DNA of 64,000 bases from Halobaculum sp. MBLA0147 (GTDB lineage: Archaea > Halobacteriota > Halobacteria > Halobacteriales > Haloferacaceae). Both the position numbers and the translations under genes were made by a program. Below the pieces are notes generated by a model, which had not been told where the DNA came from, ran no database searches, and saw only the letters and a program-made list of their open reading frames with translations. Each line of letters starts with the position of its first letter. Within the stretch, counting starts at the first letter, position 1. Shown here one piece after another: positions 1 through 7,681 of the stretch. The stretch covers positions 1,550,001-1,614,000 of the forward strand of contig NZ_JBGKAD010000001.1 of the NCBI RefSeq assembly GCF_041361345.1, in the 5' to 3' direction.

Positions 1-400
1 TGAAGAGGTTCACCTCCACGTCGGCGTCGGCCGCCGCCGCCAACTCGACGACCGCCTCGGGCGCCAGGGCGGCGACGTTGCCGTTGACCGACACGACCGG
101 GTGGTCCGCCAACAGGAGGTGTGCTGCGGCCGCACGCGCCGCCTCGTCGGCGCTGTCGATGGTCTCCTCGCCCAACAGGTAGTCGAACGCCTCACCGCGT
201 CCCTCCGCGATCAGTCCCTGTTTGGAGGTGATCCCCTTCTCGACGCCCGCCTCGATCCGGTGGCGCGTCTGGAGTGACTGCGCCCGCGGGTGGTCGTCCG
301 GTACGTCGTCGTGGTCTGGTACGTCGTCGTGGTCCTCCGACGCCTCGTGTGTCGCGTCCTCGTGATCCGGGCCCTCCTCGTGTGTCGTCTCGTCGCTCAT
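1..400 (-). CDS. 4-phosphopantoate--beta-alanine ligase (phosphopantothenate synthetase), C-terminus beyond left edge
   Basis: Archaeal coenzyme A pathway enzyme that joins 4-phosphopantoate to beta-alanine using ATP, giving 4-phosphopantothenate. The reading frame opens with ATG at 400 and stays open to the left edge (133 codons seen). After an acidic, His-rich leader of about 36 residues with a small DHDDVP repeat, the text HPRAQSLQTRHRIEAGVEKG, GRGEAFDYLLGE and VSVNGNVAAL is characteristic of the family. It follows the pantoate kinase gene by 25 bases on the same strand, so the two enzymes for consecutive steps are very probably co-transcribed. The leader is longer than usual for the family and is probably disordered. 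Identification is from remembered family motifs. Confidence 0.88.
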   Translation of the reverse strand, partial: MSDETTHEEGPDHEDATHEASEDHDDVPDHDDVPDDHPRAQSLQTRHRIEAGVEKGITSKQGLIAEGRGEAFDYLLGEETIDSADEAARAAAAHLLLADHPVVSVNGNVAALAPEAVVELAAAADADVEVNLF

Positions 401-425
401 ACGCTCCGGTTCCGGTGGCAGCGTG

Positions 426-1466
426 TTAGCGCCGTCGGAGTCGCACGCCGGTCGGGTCGACGCGGGTCACCGTCGGGTCGTAGCCGGCGTCCGAGAGTCC
501 GGTGCCGGTGGCGACGACGGTCTCGCCGAGCATCGCCATCGTCGCCTCGCCACCCGTCGCACGGACGGCTTCGACCGCCTCCGCGACCGCCGGCACCAGC
601 AGGTCCGCCTCACGGGCGAACGTCCGCGCGGCGGACAACACCGTCTGGAGACGCGGCGTCTCGCGGACGCGGTCGAGGGCCCGCTCGCCCGCCGCGGTGA
701 CCGCCGTCGTGTCGTCGGCCAACACCGCCGCCGTCGAGCGGTCGCCGAAGCTGACGTACTCCACTCGCGGGCGCGCCGGGAGTCCGTCGACCCGTCCGTG
801 GTCGGGGTCGCCGGGGGCGAGTCGCAGCGGGACGCCGCCGTGTGCGGCGCCGACTACGTCGCCGAGGCCCGTGCCGGCGCGCACCTCCGCGGCGTGGGCG
901 ACGGCGACCAGCTCGTCGACCGTCCGCGGCAGGTCGTAGACGCGCGCCGCGGCGACGGCGGCACCCAGCGCCGCCCCGCCGGAGACGCCGAACCCCGACG
1001 CGACCGGCACCGCCGATCGCACCCGGATCCGCGAACGGGGGACGCCCAGCGTCGCCAACGTGTGCTCGACCGCCTCGATCGTCGCCCGCTCGCCGTCGAG
1101 TGTCACGACGTGCGGCGTCGTCGGAGAGTCATCGTGGTCGTCCTCGTCGTCGGTATCACCTCCACCTCCGCCACCGCCTCCGTCGGCAGTTCCGGAGGCC
1201 TCGGCGGCGCCGGAGTCCTCTGCGAGCGGTTCGACGGTCGTCTCGATTCCGTCGGCCAGCGCGAGCCCCGCGCCGGTCGCACCGCTGGTCGCCGGCTCGT
1301 CCGTCCGGTGCGGGGCGAAGAAGGCGGTCACGTGCGCCGGGACCACGGCCGTCGCGGTACGGGTCGTCGACTCGACGTCCTCGTCCGTCTGCCCGACACC
1401 TGCCTCGGTCGGCCGCTCGACACCCGCCTCGGTCGGCGGCTGCGGCGCGCTGGCGTCGTCCGTCAC
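426..1466 (-). CDS. Pantoate kinase (GHMP kinase superfamily)
   Basis: Phosphorylates pantoate with ATP, the archaeal step before phosphopantothenate synthetase, whose gene lies 25 bases downstream. The GHMP glycine-rich ATP loop is seen as PVASGFGVSGGAALGAA, and AEVRAGTGLGDVVGA matches pantoate kinases. I chose GTG at 1466 (VTDDASAPQ), giving 346 aa. An ATG at 1553 would add a 29-residue low-complexity leader and overlap the promoter region of the divergent cupin gene. An insertion of roughly 30 residues (poly-Gly then acidic, around 1140-1215) interrupts the N-terminal half between the first strand region and the VTLDGERATIEAV segment. It is probably a surface loop. Confidence 0.87.
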   Translation of the reverse strand: MTDDASAPQPPTEAGVERPTEAGVGQTDEDVESTTRTATAVVPAHVTAFFAPHRTDEPATSGATGAGLALADGIETTVEPLAEDSGAAEASGTADGGGGGGGGDTDDEDDHDDSPTTPHVVTLDGERATIEAVEHTLATLGVPRSRIRVRSAVPVASGFGVSGGAALGAAVAAARVYDLPRTVDELVAVAHAAEVRAGTGLGDVVGAAHGGVPLRLAPGDPDHGRVDGLPARPRVEYVSFGDRSTAAVLADDTTAVTAAGERALDRVRETPRLQTVLSAARTFAREADLLVPAVAEAVEAVRATGGEATMAMLGETVVATGTGLSDAGYDPTVTRVDPTGVRLRRR

Positions 1467-1567
1467 GCCCCGTGTGTGACGGGGCCACGGACAAGGGTGC
1501 GTCGGATCGGTCGCCGCCCCGTTCCCCGACCCACGACTACTTGTCGGTGGCACTCGCTCGGGCAGGT

Positions 1568-2086
1568 ATGGAACACGTCGCCGTCGACGAGGTGGACAAC
1601 GCCGTCCAGCCGGCCGCGGTGATGCGCAGACTCACGGACGAACTCGGGTGTGAGGACCTCGCGATCAACTACTACGAACTCGCGCCGGGCGACAGCTTCG
1701 CGTTCGCGTACCACGAGCACTCGGTTCAAGAGGAGGTGTTCGTCGTCCTGTCGGGGACCGCGACCTGGGAGACGGAGTCGGGGACCGTCACCGTCGGGCC
1801 GAACGAGGCGATCCGCTTCGGCCCCGGCGAACGACAGCGTGGCTGGAACCGCACCGACGAGGACGGCGAGGGCGAACGCGTCCGGGCGCTGGCGCTGGGC
1901 GCGCCGCTGTCGTACGGCGACCAGCCGAAGACCGCTCCGTGTCCCGAGTGCGGCGAGGACGCACCCGTCAGCATCGGCCGGCCAGACGACGACCCGGAGG
2001 CGGTCGTGACGACCTGTGACGACTGCGGGACGGAGGTCGGCCGCTGGGTCCGCGGCGACGACGGGGACAACGAGCGGGTGGTGTGA
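1568..2086 (+). CDS. Cupin-domain protein with C-terminal zinc ribbon
   Basis: A 172-aa protein starting at ATG 1568. Residues about 30-115 form a single cupin barrel: YHEHSVQEEVFVVLSGTATW supplies the first-motif metal ligands (His, His, Glu), followed by VGPNEAIRFGPGERQRGWN. The C-terminal 50 residues carry CPECGEDAPVS and TTCDDCGTEVGRW, two CxxC pairs typical of a zinc ribbon. The cupin-ribbon combination suggests a small sensor or regulatory protein rather than a classical enzyme, but no substrate can be named. It is divergent from pantoate kinase with about 100 bases between, and the downstream spacer repeats GAGCGGGTG-like text. Confidence 0.75.
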   Translation: MEHVAVDEVDNAVQPAAVMRRLTDELGCEDLAINYYELAPGDSFAFAYHEHSVQEEVFVVLSGTATWETESGTVTVGPNEAIRFGPGERQRGWNRTDEDGEGERVRALALGAPLSYGDQPKTAPCPECGEDAPVSIGRPDDDPEAVVTTCDDCGTEVGRWVRGDDGDNERVV

Positions 2087-2149
2087 GACTGCGGTGACGA
2101 CGAGCGGGTGTGGTGTGAAGCGGAGCGAGTGGTGTGAGGCGGCGACGAC

Positions 2150-2776
2150 TCAGAAGTCGGACCACTGCGAGGCGGGCTGGCGGCCGTCGCGGACGCGGAG
2201 TTGCCGCTGCCCCTCGTGTTCGCGGGTGTCGATCACCGTGTCGAACGGCTCGTACATCGTGTGCAAGGTCTGCTCGTCGTGCATCGTCGAACCGATGGTG
2301 GCGACGGTGATCCACCCTTCGCTCTTGGCCTGCGTGGTGAGCACGCGGGTGAACTTGTACACGTCTTCGGGGTCGAGGTACACCAGCAGTTCCGACAGCG
2401 AGTGGAGGCCGACGCCGACCTGGTCGTCGTACTCGCGGAACCGCTCGAACACGTCGGTGAACTTCATCCCGATCTCGGTGACGTTCTTCGGCGAGGAGAC
2501 GTACCGCGTCACGTCGTCGTCGGTCACGTCTGCGCCGCGCTGTTTGCTCACACAGTCGATCACCGCCACGTCCTCCGGGTCACACCCCGCGGCGGCGACG
2601 AACTCCCGACGCACGTCTTCGGCCGGATCACCAGTGGTGACGACGATCCCCCGGTCGGCGGCCGCACCGAGCAACTGGAACAGCAACTGGTACTTGCCGG
2701 TCATCGGCGGCCCGGCGACGAGGAGACTCTGGCCCGACCGGAGGTCGTCGACCGACACTGGTGAGTCTCCCAACAT
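2150..2776 (-). CDS. RAD55-family RecA-like ATPase (KaiC/RadA superfamily)
   Basis: A 208-aa single RecA-fold ATPase of the haloarchaeal RAD55-like type. The Walker A motif is AGPPMTGK near residue 20, and a Walker-B-like hydrophobic strand precedes a SLSELLVYL segment. These proteins usually act as regulatory or signal-linked ATPases beside kinases and transducers; here it lies left of the chemotaxis cluster. An upstream ATG at 2818 is in frame, but the 42 bases between are AT-rich (TAATCTAATTTC) and look like promoter, so ATG 2776 (MLGDSPVSVDD) is preferred. It is convergent with the cupin gene. No partner is identifiable, so the function is unknown beyond ATP binding. Confidence 0.75.
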   Translation of the reverse strand: MLGDSPVSVDDLRSGQSLLVAGPPMTGKYQLLFQLLGAAADRGIVVTTGDPAEDVRREFVAAAGCDPEDVAVIDCVSKQRGADVTDDDVTRYVSSPKNVTEIGMKFTDVFERFREYDDQVGVGLHSLSELLVYLDPEDVYKFTRVLTTQAKSEGWITVATIGSTMHDEQTLHTMYEPFDTVIDTREHEGQRQLRVRDGRQPASQWSDF

Positions 2777-3332
2777 ACGTGAAATTAGATTACGGACACT
2801 CAAGACCTTTGCCCACATCTCTCGGTCCCCGTTCTGGGGTGGCAGACGGGGTCGAACGCGAACCGGTCGGTCGACGGCGCGACCTGGAGGACCGTCGGCG
2901 ACGCGTCGCGCCGGTCACGACCCCTCCGTCGCGTGACACACCCGCCACACCCTCGGTTCGGGTCCACGCGTCTCCCACGACACGCCGGCCCGGACGGTTC
3001 CGACTGCGGTCATCACCGGAGACGACGCGGGGGCCGAGCATAAGCGTTCTCTCCGAGAAATCAAGACTGATACTCGGGGAACGCACACCGGGTGTCGGCT
3101 CGTCGTGGCGAGTATCGAGACTGGTGGCGCGGGCGGCAGCCGCGGGTGGAGCCGACGCTCCGTGTCCACGGGGTGAGGCGGCCGAGAACCCGAACGAGAC
3201 GTGTCGGCCGGTCCGGCAGGAGCTCCGCGGTGGCGAGTGTCGAGAGAGCGTCGCGAGACGGTGGGGGCCGCAGCGAGGGCGAGTGCCGAGAGAGCGTCGA
3301 GAGGCGCGGCGACCCACGGCGAGAACTGCCGG
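2777..3332. other. 556-base intergenic region, no convincing gene
   Basis: Open frames here are Arg/Ser/Pro-rich shadows on both strands. The region holds a 22-base imperfect direct repeat (3232-3253 and 3278-3299, one mismatch, copies 46 bases apart) close to the end of cheW. A less GC-rich patch (AGCATAAGCGTTCTC near 3038-3052) could be a promoter, but nothing recognisable follows it. Confidence 0.5.
3232..3299. repeat. Pair of 22-base imperfect direct repeats
   Basis: Copies at 3232-3253 and 3278-3299 read GGCGAGTG(T/C)CGAGAGAGCG plus TCG, with one difference. A weaker related string occurs near 3112-3121. The repeats lie 33 bases beyond the cheW stop codon, in its 3' flank. Confidence 0.6.
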
Positions 3333-3779
3333 CTACTCCGTGATCGGTTCGACCCAGACGACGAACCGGCCGTCGTCTTTCACGATCCCCTTGACGGCGT
3401 CCTCGTCGGCCGTCGTCGCGTCGTCGATCTGGTCGGGCGCGACGTCGCGGACCTGGTACACCTCGTCGACCGTCCACCCGACGGTGCCGCCGTCTTCGAC
3501 GGCGTCGGGGTCGAACACGACGATCCGTTCACTCTCGGTGTGGCCCTCGACGCCCAGCAGTGTCTTCGGGTCGATGATCGTCGTCGTCTGGCCACGCAGG
3601 TCCATCACGCCCTCGACGTGCCGCGGGGAGTTCGGGATCGCCGTGAGGTCGCCCGCGTCGACGATCTCGTCGATGTAGGCGATGTCCAGACAGTACGTCT
3701 CCTCTCCGAGTCCGAACTCCAACACCTGTGTCGTGTCGCTGTCCCCCCCGTCGCTCTCTCCGCGTTGTCGCGTCGCCAT
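3333..3779 (-). CDS. cheW: Chemotaxis scaffold protein CheW
   Basis: CheW couples haloarchaeal transducers (Htr proteins) to the CheA kinase. The protein is 148 aa, and after a short polar leader shows a complete CheW domain: QVLEFGLGEETYCLDIAYID, AIPNSPRHVEGVMDLRGQTT, IIDPKTLLGV and VGWTVDEVYQVRDV. ATG at 3779 is about 29 bases beyond a TATA-like GTTAAC (3804-3810 on this strand), as expected for a leaderless mRNA. It is transcribed away from cheB-cheA-cheR-HEAT-cheF. A 7-bp-arm palindrome lies between the two promoters, so joint control is plausible. Confidence 0.95.
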   Translation of the reverse strand: MATRQRGESDGGDSDTTQVLEFGLGEETYCLDIAYIDEIVDAGDLTAIPNSPRHVEGVMDLRGQTTTIIDPKTLLGVEGHTESERIVVFDPDAVEDGGTVGWTVDEVYQVRDVAPDQIDDATTADEDAVKGIVKDDGRFVVWVEPITE

Positions 3780-3803
3780 GTGTCGACTCGTCTTCCCCGC
3801 CGG

Positions 3804-3813
3804 AGTTAACAGT
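3804..3813 (-). promoter_or_regulatory. cheW TATA box
   Basis: On the minus strand GTTAACTCC is centred about 29 bases before the cheW ATG (3779), the haloarchaeal leaderless spacing. Confidence 0.6.
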
Positions 3814-3815
3814 GT

Positions 3816-3833
3816 CCCCCGAGTTATCGGGGG
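3816..3833. promoter_or_regulatory. Palindrome between the divergent cheW and cheB promoters (candidate operator)
   Basis: CCCCCGAGTTATCGGGGG is an inverted repeat with perfect 7-base arms around a 4-base centre. It sits between the cheW TATA (~3808) and the cheB-operon TATA (~3857), so a bound dimer could affect both. Function inferred from position only. Confidence 0.55.
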
Positions 3834-3850
3834 TGAAAATCGGATCGGAG

Positions 3851-3861
3851 CGTTGAATAGA
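3851..3861 (+). promoter_or_regulatory. cheBAR operon TATA box
   Basis: CGTTGAATAGA is centred about 26 bases upstream of ATG 3883, predicting transcription start at or next to that ATG rather than at the cheB GTG 95 bases further on. Confidence 0.5.
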
Positions 3862-3882
3862 CGCATCCCGGTAGGCGTGAGC

Positions 3883-3981
3883 ATGAGACGCCAGACCCCA
3901 CCGTCACCCGGTGGTGGTCGACCCTCGTCCGGGGTGGACGACGGGGGGCGACCACCGCGGCGTGGGGGTGAGCAGCCGTGA
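3883..3981 (+). CDS. Possible 32-codon leader peptide overlapping cheB
   Basis: ATG 3883 opens a short Pro/Gly/Arg-rich frame (MRRQTPPSPGGGRPSSG...) ending in TGA 3979-3981, which overlaps the cheB GTG as GTGA. Its ATG is at the transcription start predicted from the TATA box at 3851-3861, so a leaderless mRNA would begin with this frame and cheB could be reached by translational coupling. The composition is unlike normal haloarchaeal proteins, so it may be only the 5' leader of cheB. No homologue is known to me. Confidence 0.3.
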   Translation: MRRQTPPSPGGGRPSSGVDDGGRPPRRGGEQP

Positions 3982-5051
3982 CACGCCGTCGGTCTCCAGA
4001 GGTGGTCGTCGTCGACGACTCCCGGTTCATGCGTGGGTTGATCTCGGACACCTTGGAGTCCGGCGGCGTCGACGTCGTCGGCGAGGCCGAGGACGGCGAG
4101 GAGGCCGTCGCCGTCGTGAAAGAGCTCCGCCCGGACGTGGTCACGATGGACGTGAACATGCCCAACGTCGACGGAATCGAGGCCACCCGGCGGATCATGC
4201 GGGAGGTGCCCACGCCCATCCTCATGCTGTCGGCGTACACCGAGGACGGCGCCGACGAGACGTTCGCGGCGCTGGACGCCGGGGCCGTCGACTTCATCGC
4301 CAAGCCCGGCGGCGAGGTGTCGGCCGGCGTCACCGGCCTCGAAGACCAGCTCGTCGAGTTGGTCGACTCCGTGGCCGACGCCGACGTGTCGGACCGCGGC
4401 CCGGCCGCCGACGAGTCCGAGGAGGCCGACGCGGAGCCGGAGCCCACGACCCACGACGAGGTGACCGTCGAGCCGAACACGACCGTCCTGATCGGCTCCT
4501 CGACCGGCGGCCCGGACGCGGTCGAACGCGTCGTCGGGTCGCTCCCGGCCGACGCCGACATCCGCGTGGTGGTCGTCCAACACATGCCGGCGGCGTTCAC
4601 CGGGCGCTTCGCCGACCGGCTCGACCAGGGGACGGAGTTGGACGTCCGCGAGGCGTCCGACGGCGACCGGATCGGCCGCGGCGAGGTGCTCGTCGCGGCC
4701 GGCGGGGAACACCTGGAGGTGTCGAGTTACCGCCGTGGGCGGCTCCGCGTGAAGACGGTCGACGAGGATCGCGGCCAGGGTGTCCAGCCGTCGGTGAACG
4801 TCACCTTCGAGTCGGCCGCCGAGGTGATCGACGACCCGATCGTCGGGGTCGTACTCACCGGGATGGGCGACGACGGCGCCGAGGGCGTGAAGGCGCTCAA
4901 GCGAGCCGGCGCACGAGTGATCGCACAGGACGAAGACACGTCGGTGGTGTACGGGATGCCCAAGCGGGCCGCCGCCACCGGCTGTGTGGACGAGATACTG
5001 CCGTTAGACGACGTCGCTGCGGGCGTCGTCGGGGGACTGGCCGATGTCTGA
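3978..5051 (+). CDS. cheB: Chemotaxis protein-glutamate methylesterase/deamidase CheB
   Basis: Removes methyl groups from transducer glutamates during adaptation and is activated by CheA phosphorylation. It has 357 aa with GTG start at 3978. Residues 1-120 are a receiver domain: VVVVDDSRFMRGL acidic pocket, phospho-acceptor Asp58 in VVTMDVNMPN, Lys109 in FIAKPGG. An acidic linker (about 130-165) leads to the methylesterase domain with LIGSSTGGPDAV (nucleophile Ser175), QHMPAAFTGRFADRL (His202) and VVLTGMGDDGAEG, which holds the third triad residue. It overlaps cheA by 8 bases, indicating coupled translation. Confidence 0.97.
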   Translation: MTRRRSPEVVVVDDSRFMRGLISDTLESGGVDVVGEAEDGEEAVAVVKELRPDVVTMDVNMPNVDGIEATRRIMREVPTPILMLSAYTEDGADETFAALDAGAVDFIAKPGGEVSAGVTGLEDQLVELVDSVADADVSDRGPAADESEEADAEPEPTTHDEVTVEPNTTVLIGSSTGGPDAVERVVGSLPADADIRVVVVQHMPAAFTGRFADRLDQGTELDVREASDGDRIGRGEVLVAAGGEHLEVSSYRRGRLRVKTVDEDRGQGVQPSVNVTFESAAEVIDDPIVGVVLTGMGDDGAEGVKALKRAGARVIAQDEDTSVVYGMPKRAAATGCVDEILPLDDVAAGVVGGLADV

Positions 5052-7401
5052 CGCACACAAGACCTTCGTACGAGAGAGCGAGGAGGGGATCACCGATCTG
5101 AACAACGCACTGTTGGATCTGGAGGCAGATCCGGACGACCCGGAGGCGATGGACCTCATCTTCCGGACGGCACACACCCTGAAGGGGAACGCCGCCGCGA
5201 TGGGGTTCGAGCAGTTCTCCGAGTTGGCCCACGCGATGGAGGACCTCCTCGACGAGGTCCGCGACGGGGAGATCGAGGTCACGACGGAGTTGATGGACCT
5301 GCTGTTCGAGGCCGTCGACATCCTCGACGCGATGCTCGGGGAGATCGACGAGACCGGGGACACCACCTCCGAACCCGACGGGCTGGAGGACCGCCTCCGG
5401 GCCATCGCGGAGGGCGAGGCGGAACTCGGCGACGGCGGTGGCTCCGGCGGGTCGTCTGGCGACGCGGGAACCGACGCCGCAGGGGGAGCCGACGCGGACG
5501 AGGCAGCCGACGCGGACGCCACGGCCGCGGGCGACGCAGACGGCGCGACCGCCGACGCGGGTGACGACGAGTCGGACGCGGAGGCGGACGGCGTCGACGT
5601 GACCGTGGCGGAGGGGGACCACGACCACGGGCTGGAGCCGGCCGACGACGAGGGCGTCTACCTCGCCAGCGTCGGTGTCGGTGACACGGACATGCCGGGC
5701 GTCGACGCGATGTTCGTCCTGGAGGGCGTCGAGGAGGCGTTCCCGGCGATGGAGACGCGCCTCGACAGAGACGCCGTCGAAGACGGGGAGTTCGACGACA
5801 CCTTCGACATCTACCTCCGCGACGAGGACGCCGAGACCGTCCAGGCGGGGTTGGAGGCCGTCAGTCAGATCGAGGAGTTGGCAGTCGCCGTGTTGGAGCC
5901 GTCACCGGCCGACGACACCGGCACGGACGCGACCGAGGACGGCGACGAGTCGACCGACACCGCGTCCGACGAGACGGGGGCAGAGAGCGACGACGGCGAC
6001 GAGTCCGACGCGGACACGTCGAGCGGCAGTTCTGGCTCGTCGAGCGGGGGATCGAGCACGTCGAGTACGTCCAGTTCCTCCGACAGCATCTCCTCGATCC
6101 GCGTCGACGTGGAACAGCTCGACGACCTCTACGGACTCGTCGAGCAGTTGGTGACGAGCCGGATCAAACTCCGCCGCGAGATGGAGGAGGCGGGGATCGA
6201 CTCGGAGAACCTCGACGAACTCGACAAGATCTCGTCGAACCTCCAGAACACGGTGATGGACATGCGGCTGATCCCGCTGTCGTCCGTGGTGGACACGTTC
6301 CCGCGGCTGGTGCGGGACCTCGCTCGCGACCAGGACAAACAGGTCGACTTCGAGATCGAGGGCCGGGACATCGAACTCGACCGGACGATCCTGACGGAGA
6401 TCCGCGACCCGCTGGTCCACATCCTCCGGAACGCGGTCGACCACGGGATCGAACCACCCGAGGAACGGGTCGCGGCGGGCAAACCGGAGACGGGGACGAT
6501 CGAACTCACGGCCACCCGCGAGCGGGACCACGTCAACATCGTCGTCGAAGACGACGGCGCGGGGATCGACGCCGACGCACTCCGCGAGAAGGCCGTCGAC
6601 GAGGGCGTGAAGACGGAGGCCGAGGTGGAGGCGATGGCGGACAGCGAGGCCCGCGAGTTGATCTTCCACCCCGGCTTCTCGACGAACGAGGAGGTGACGG
6701 ACGTCTCCGGCCGCGGGGTCGGGATGGACGTGGTGCGGACGACGGTGAAGGAACTCGACGGCTCCGTCTCGCTGGAGTCGACGCCGGGCGAGGGGAGCCG
6801 CTTCGAGATCCGGCTGCCGGTGACGGTGGCCATCGTCCGCGTGATGTTCGTCGAGGTGAACGGGACGGAGTACGGCGTCCCGATCAAGAACATCGCCGAG
6901 GTGTCGCGAGCGGGCGACGTGGACGTGGTCAACGGCGACGAGGTCGTCCGGCACGACGGCGACATCTACCCGGTGATCCGTCTCGGCGAGGTGTTGCAGG
7001 CGGACGCCGGCACGGCTTCGCCGACGCCCGCGGCGGCCGACGGCGGCGACCCGGACGCCGGGCCGCCGACGGACGACACGGAGCTGTCGGCGCTCGGCGG
7101 CGGGACGGCCGGTGGCGACGGACCCGAGAGCGGCGACGGGACGGCGGGAACCGACGCCGGAGCCGGCGACGACGGGTTCGAACTCGGCGACGAGGGCGAC
7201 GACGGGATGTTGGTCAGGATCCGCGAGGAGAAGCGGCCGGTTGCGCTCCACTGTGACGAGGTGCTCCACCAAGAAGAGGTCGTCGTCAAGCCGCTGGAAG
7301 GCATCCTCAGCGGCATCCCCGGACTCTCCGGCACCGCCGTGCTCGGCGATGGGGACGTCGTGACCATCCTCGACGTGGAGACGCTGGGGGAGTCGTACTG
7401 A
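5044..7401 (+). CDS. cheA: Chemotaxis sensor histidine kinase CheA
   Basis: Central kinase of chemotaxis, phosphorylating CheY and CheB under control of transducers and CheW. The 785-aa protein has all CheA parts. An Hpt domain at residues 1-105 carries His44 in RTAHTLKGNA. A long acidic Gly/Ser/Asp linker and a P2-like segment follow at about 195-290. A dimerisation helix pair starts at IRVDVEQLDDLYG, and the GHKL ATPase has HILRNAVDHGIEPP, VEDDGAGIDAD, GFSTNEEVTDVSGRGVGMDV and GSVSLESTPGEGSRF. The CheW-like regulatory domain begins at TVAIVRVMFVEV and is split by a Gly/Asp-rich insertion (about 655-715). It overlaps cheB; a 280-base spacer separates it from cheR. Confidence 0.97.
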   Translation: MSDAHKTFVRESEEGITDLNNALLDLEADPDDPEAMDLIFRTAHTLKGNAAAMGFEQFSELAHAMEDLLDEVRDGEIEVTTELMDLLFEAVDILDAMLGEIDETGDTTSEPDGLEDRLRAIAEGEAELGDGGGSGGSSGDAGTDAAGGADADEAADADATAAGDADGATADAGDDESDAEADGVDVTVAEGDHDHGLEPADDEGVYLASVGVGDTDMPGVDAMFVLEGVEEAFPAMETRLDRDAVEDGEFDDTFDIYLRDEDAETVQAGLEAVSQIEELAVAVLEPSPADDTGTDATEDGDESTDTASDETGAESDDGDESDADTSSGSSGSSSGGSSTSSTSSSSDSISSIRVDVEQLDDLYGLVEQLVTSRIKLRREMEEAGIDSENLDELDKISSNLQNTVMDMRLIPLSSVVDTFPRLVRDLARDQDKQVDFEIEGRDIELDRTILTEIRDPLVHILRNAVDHGIEPPEERVAAGKPETGTIELTATRERDHVNIVVEDDGAGIDADALREKAVDEGVKTEAEVEAMADSEARELIFHPGFSTNEEVTDVSGRGVGMDVVRTTVKELDGSVSLESTPGEGSRFEIRLPVTVAIVRVMFVEVNGTEYGVPIKNIAEVSRAGDVDVVNGDEVVRHDGDIYPVIRLGEVLQADAGTASPTPAAADGGDPDAGPPTDDTELSALGGGTAGGDGPESGDGTAGTDAGAGDDGFELGDEGDDGMLVRIREEKRPVALHCDEVLHQEEVVVKPLEGILSGIPGLSGTAVLGDGDVVTILDVETLGESY

Positions 7402-7681
7402 TGCCCCCCGAGCGTACCGTGCGCGAACCGGCGTCGGCCGCACAGACCGACGGTGTGTCCGTTCGGTCCGGGTCGAGACCGACGCGGACCGACGGGGCGT
7501 CCACGTGGTCCGGGTCGAGAACCGGCTGGATCGGGCGAGAGACGCCCGCACGGGTCGAACGAAGGCGACACACACCCGCACGAGCCGGACGGAGGCGACA
7601 CACACAAGCGGGAGGCCTCACTTACACGCACACGATGTGTGGTGTGACGGGGGGTCGAGCGGTGTGTCGGGGTGACCGCGC
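7402..7681 (+). other. 280-base spacer between cheA and cheR; possible but unlikely 94-codon frame
   Basis: A frame from ATG 7401 (overlapping the cheA stop as TGATG) to TGA 7683-7685 (overlapping the cheR start as ATGA) spans the whole gap. Its product is rich in Arg, Thr and Gly, uses AGA/AGG/CGA codons avoided by the neighbours, and lacks the acidic bias of the host. The DNA instead shows short direct repeats (GGTCCGGGTCGAGA near 7466 and 7509; AGGCGACACACAC near 7562 and 7592). I read it as a non-coding spacer. CTTACAC at about 7620 is a weak TATA candidate for cheR. Confidence 0.45.

Noticed and set aside
2790-3317. Minus-strand open frame of 175 codons left of cheW
   Set aside because: Arg/Ser/Pro-rich product without acidic bias, no family motif and no promoter; region contains direct repeats and looks intergenic.
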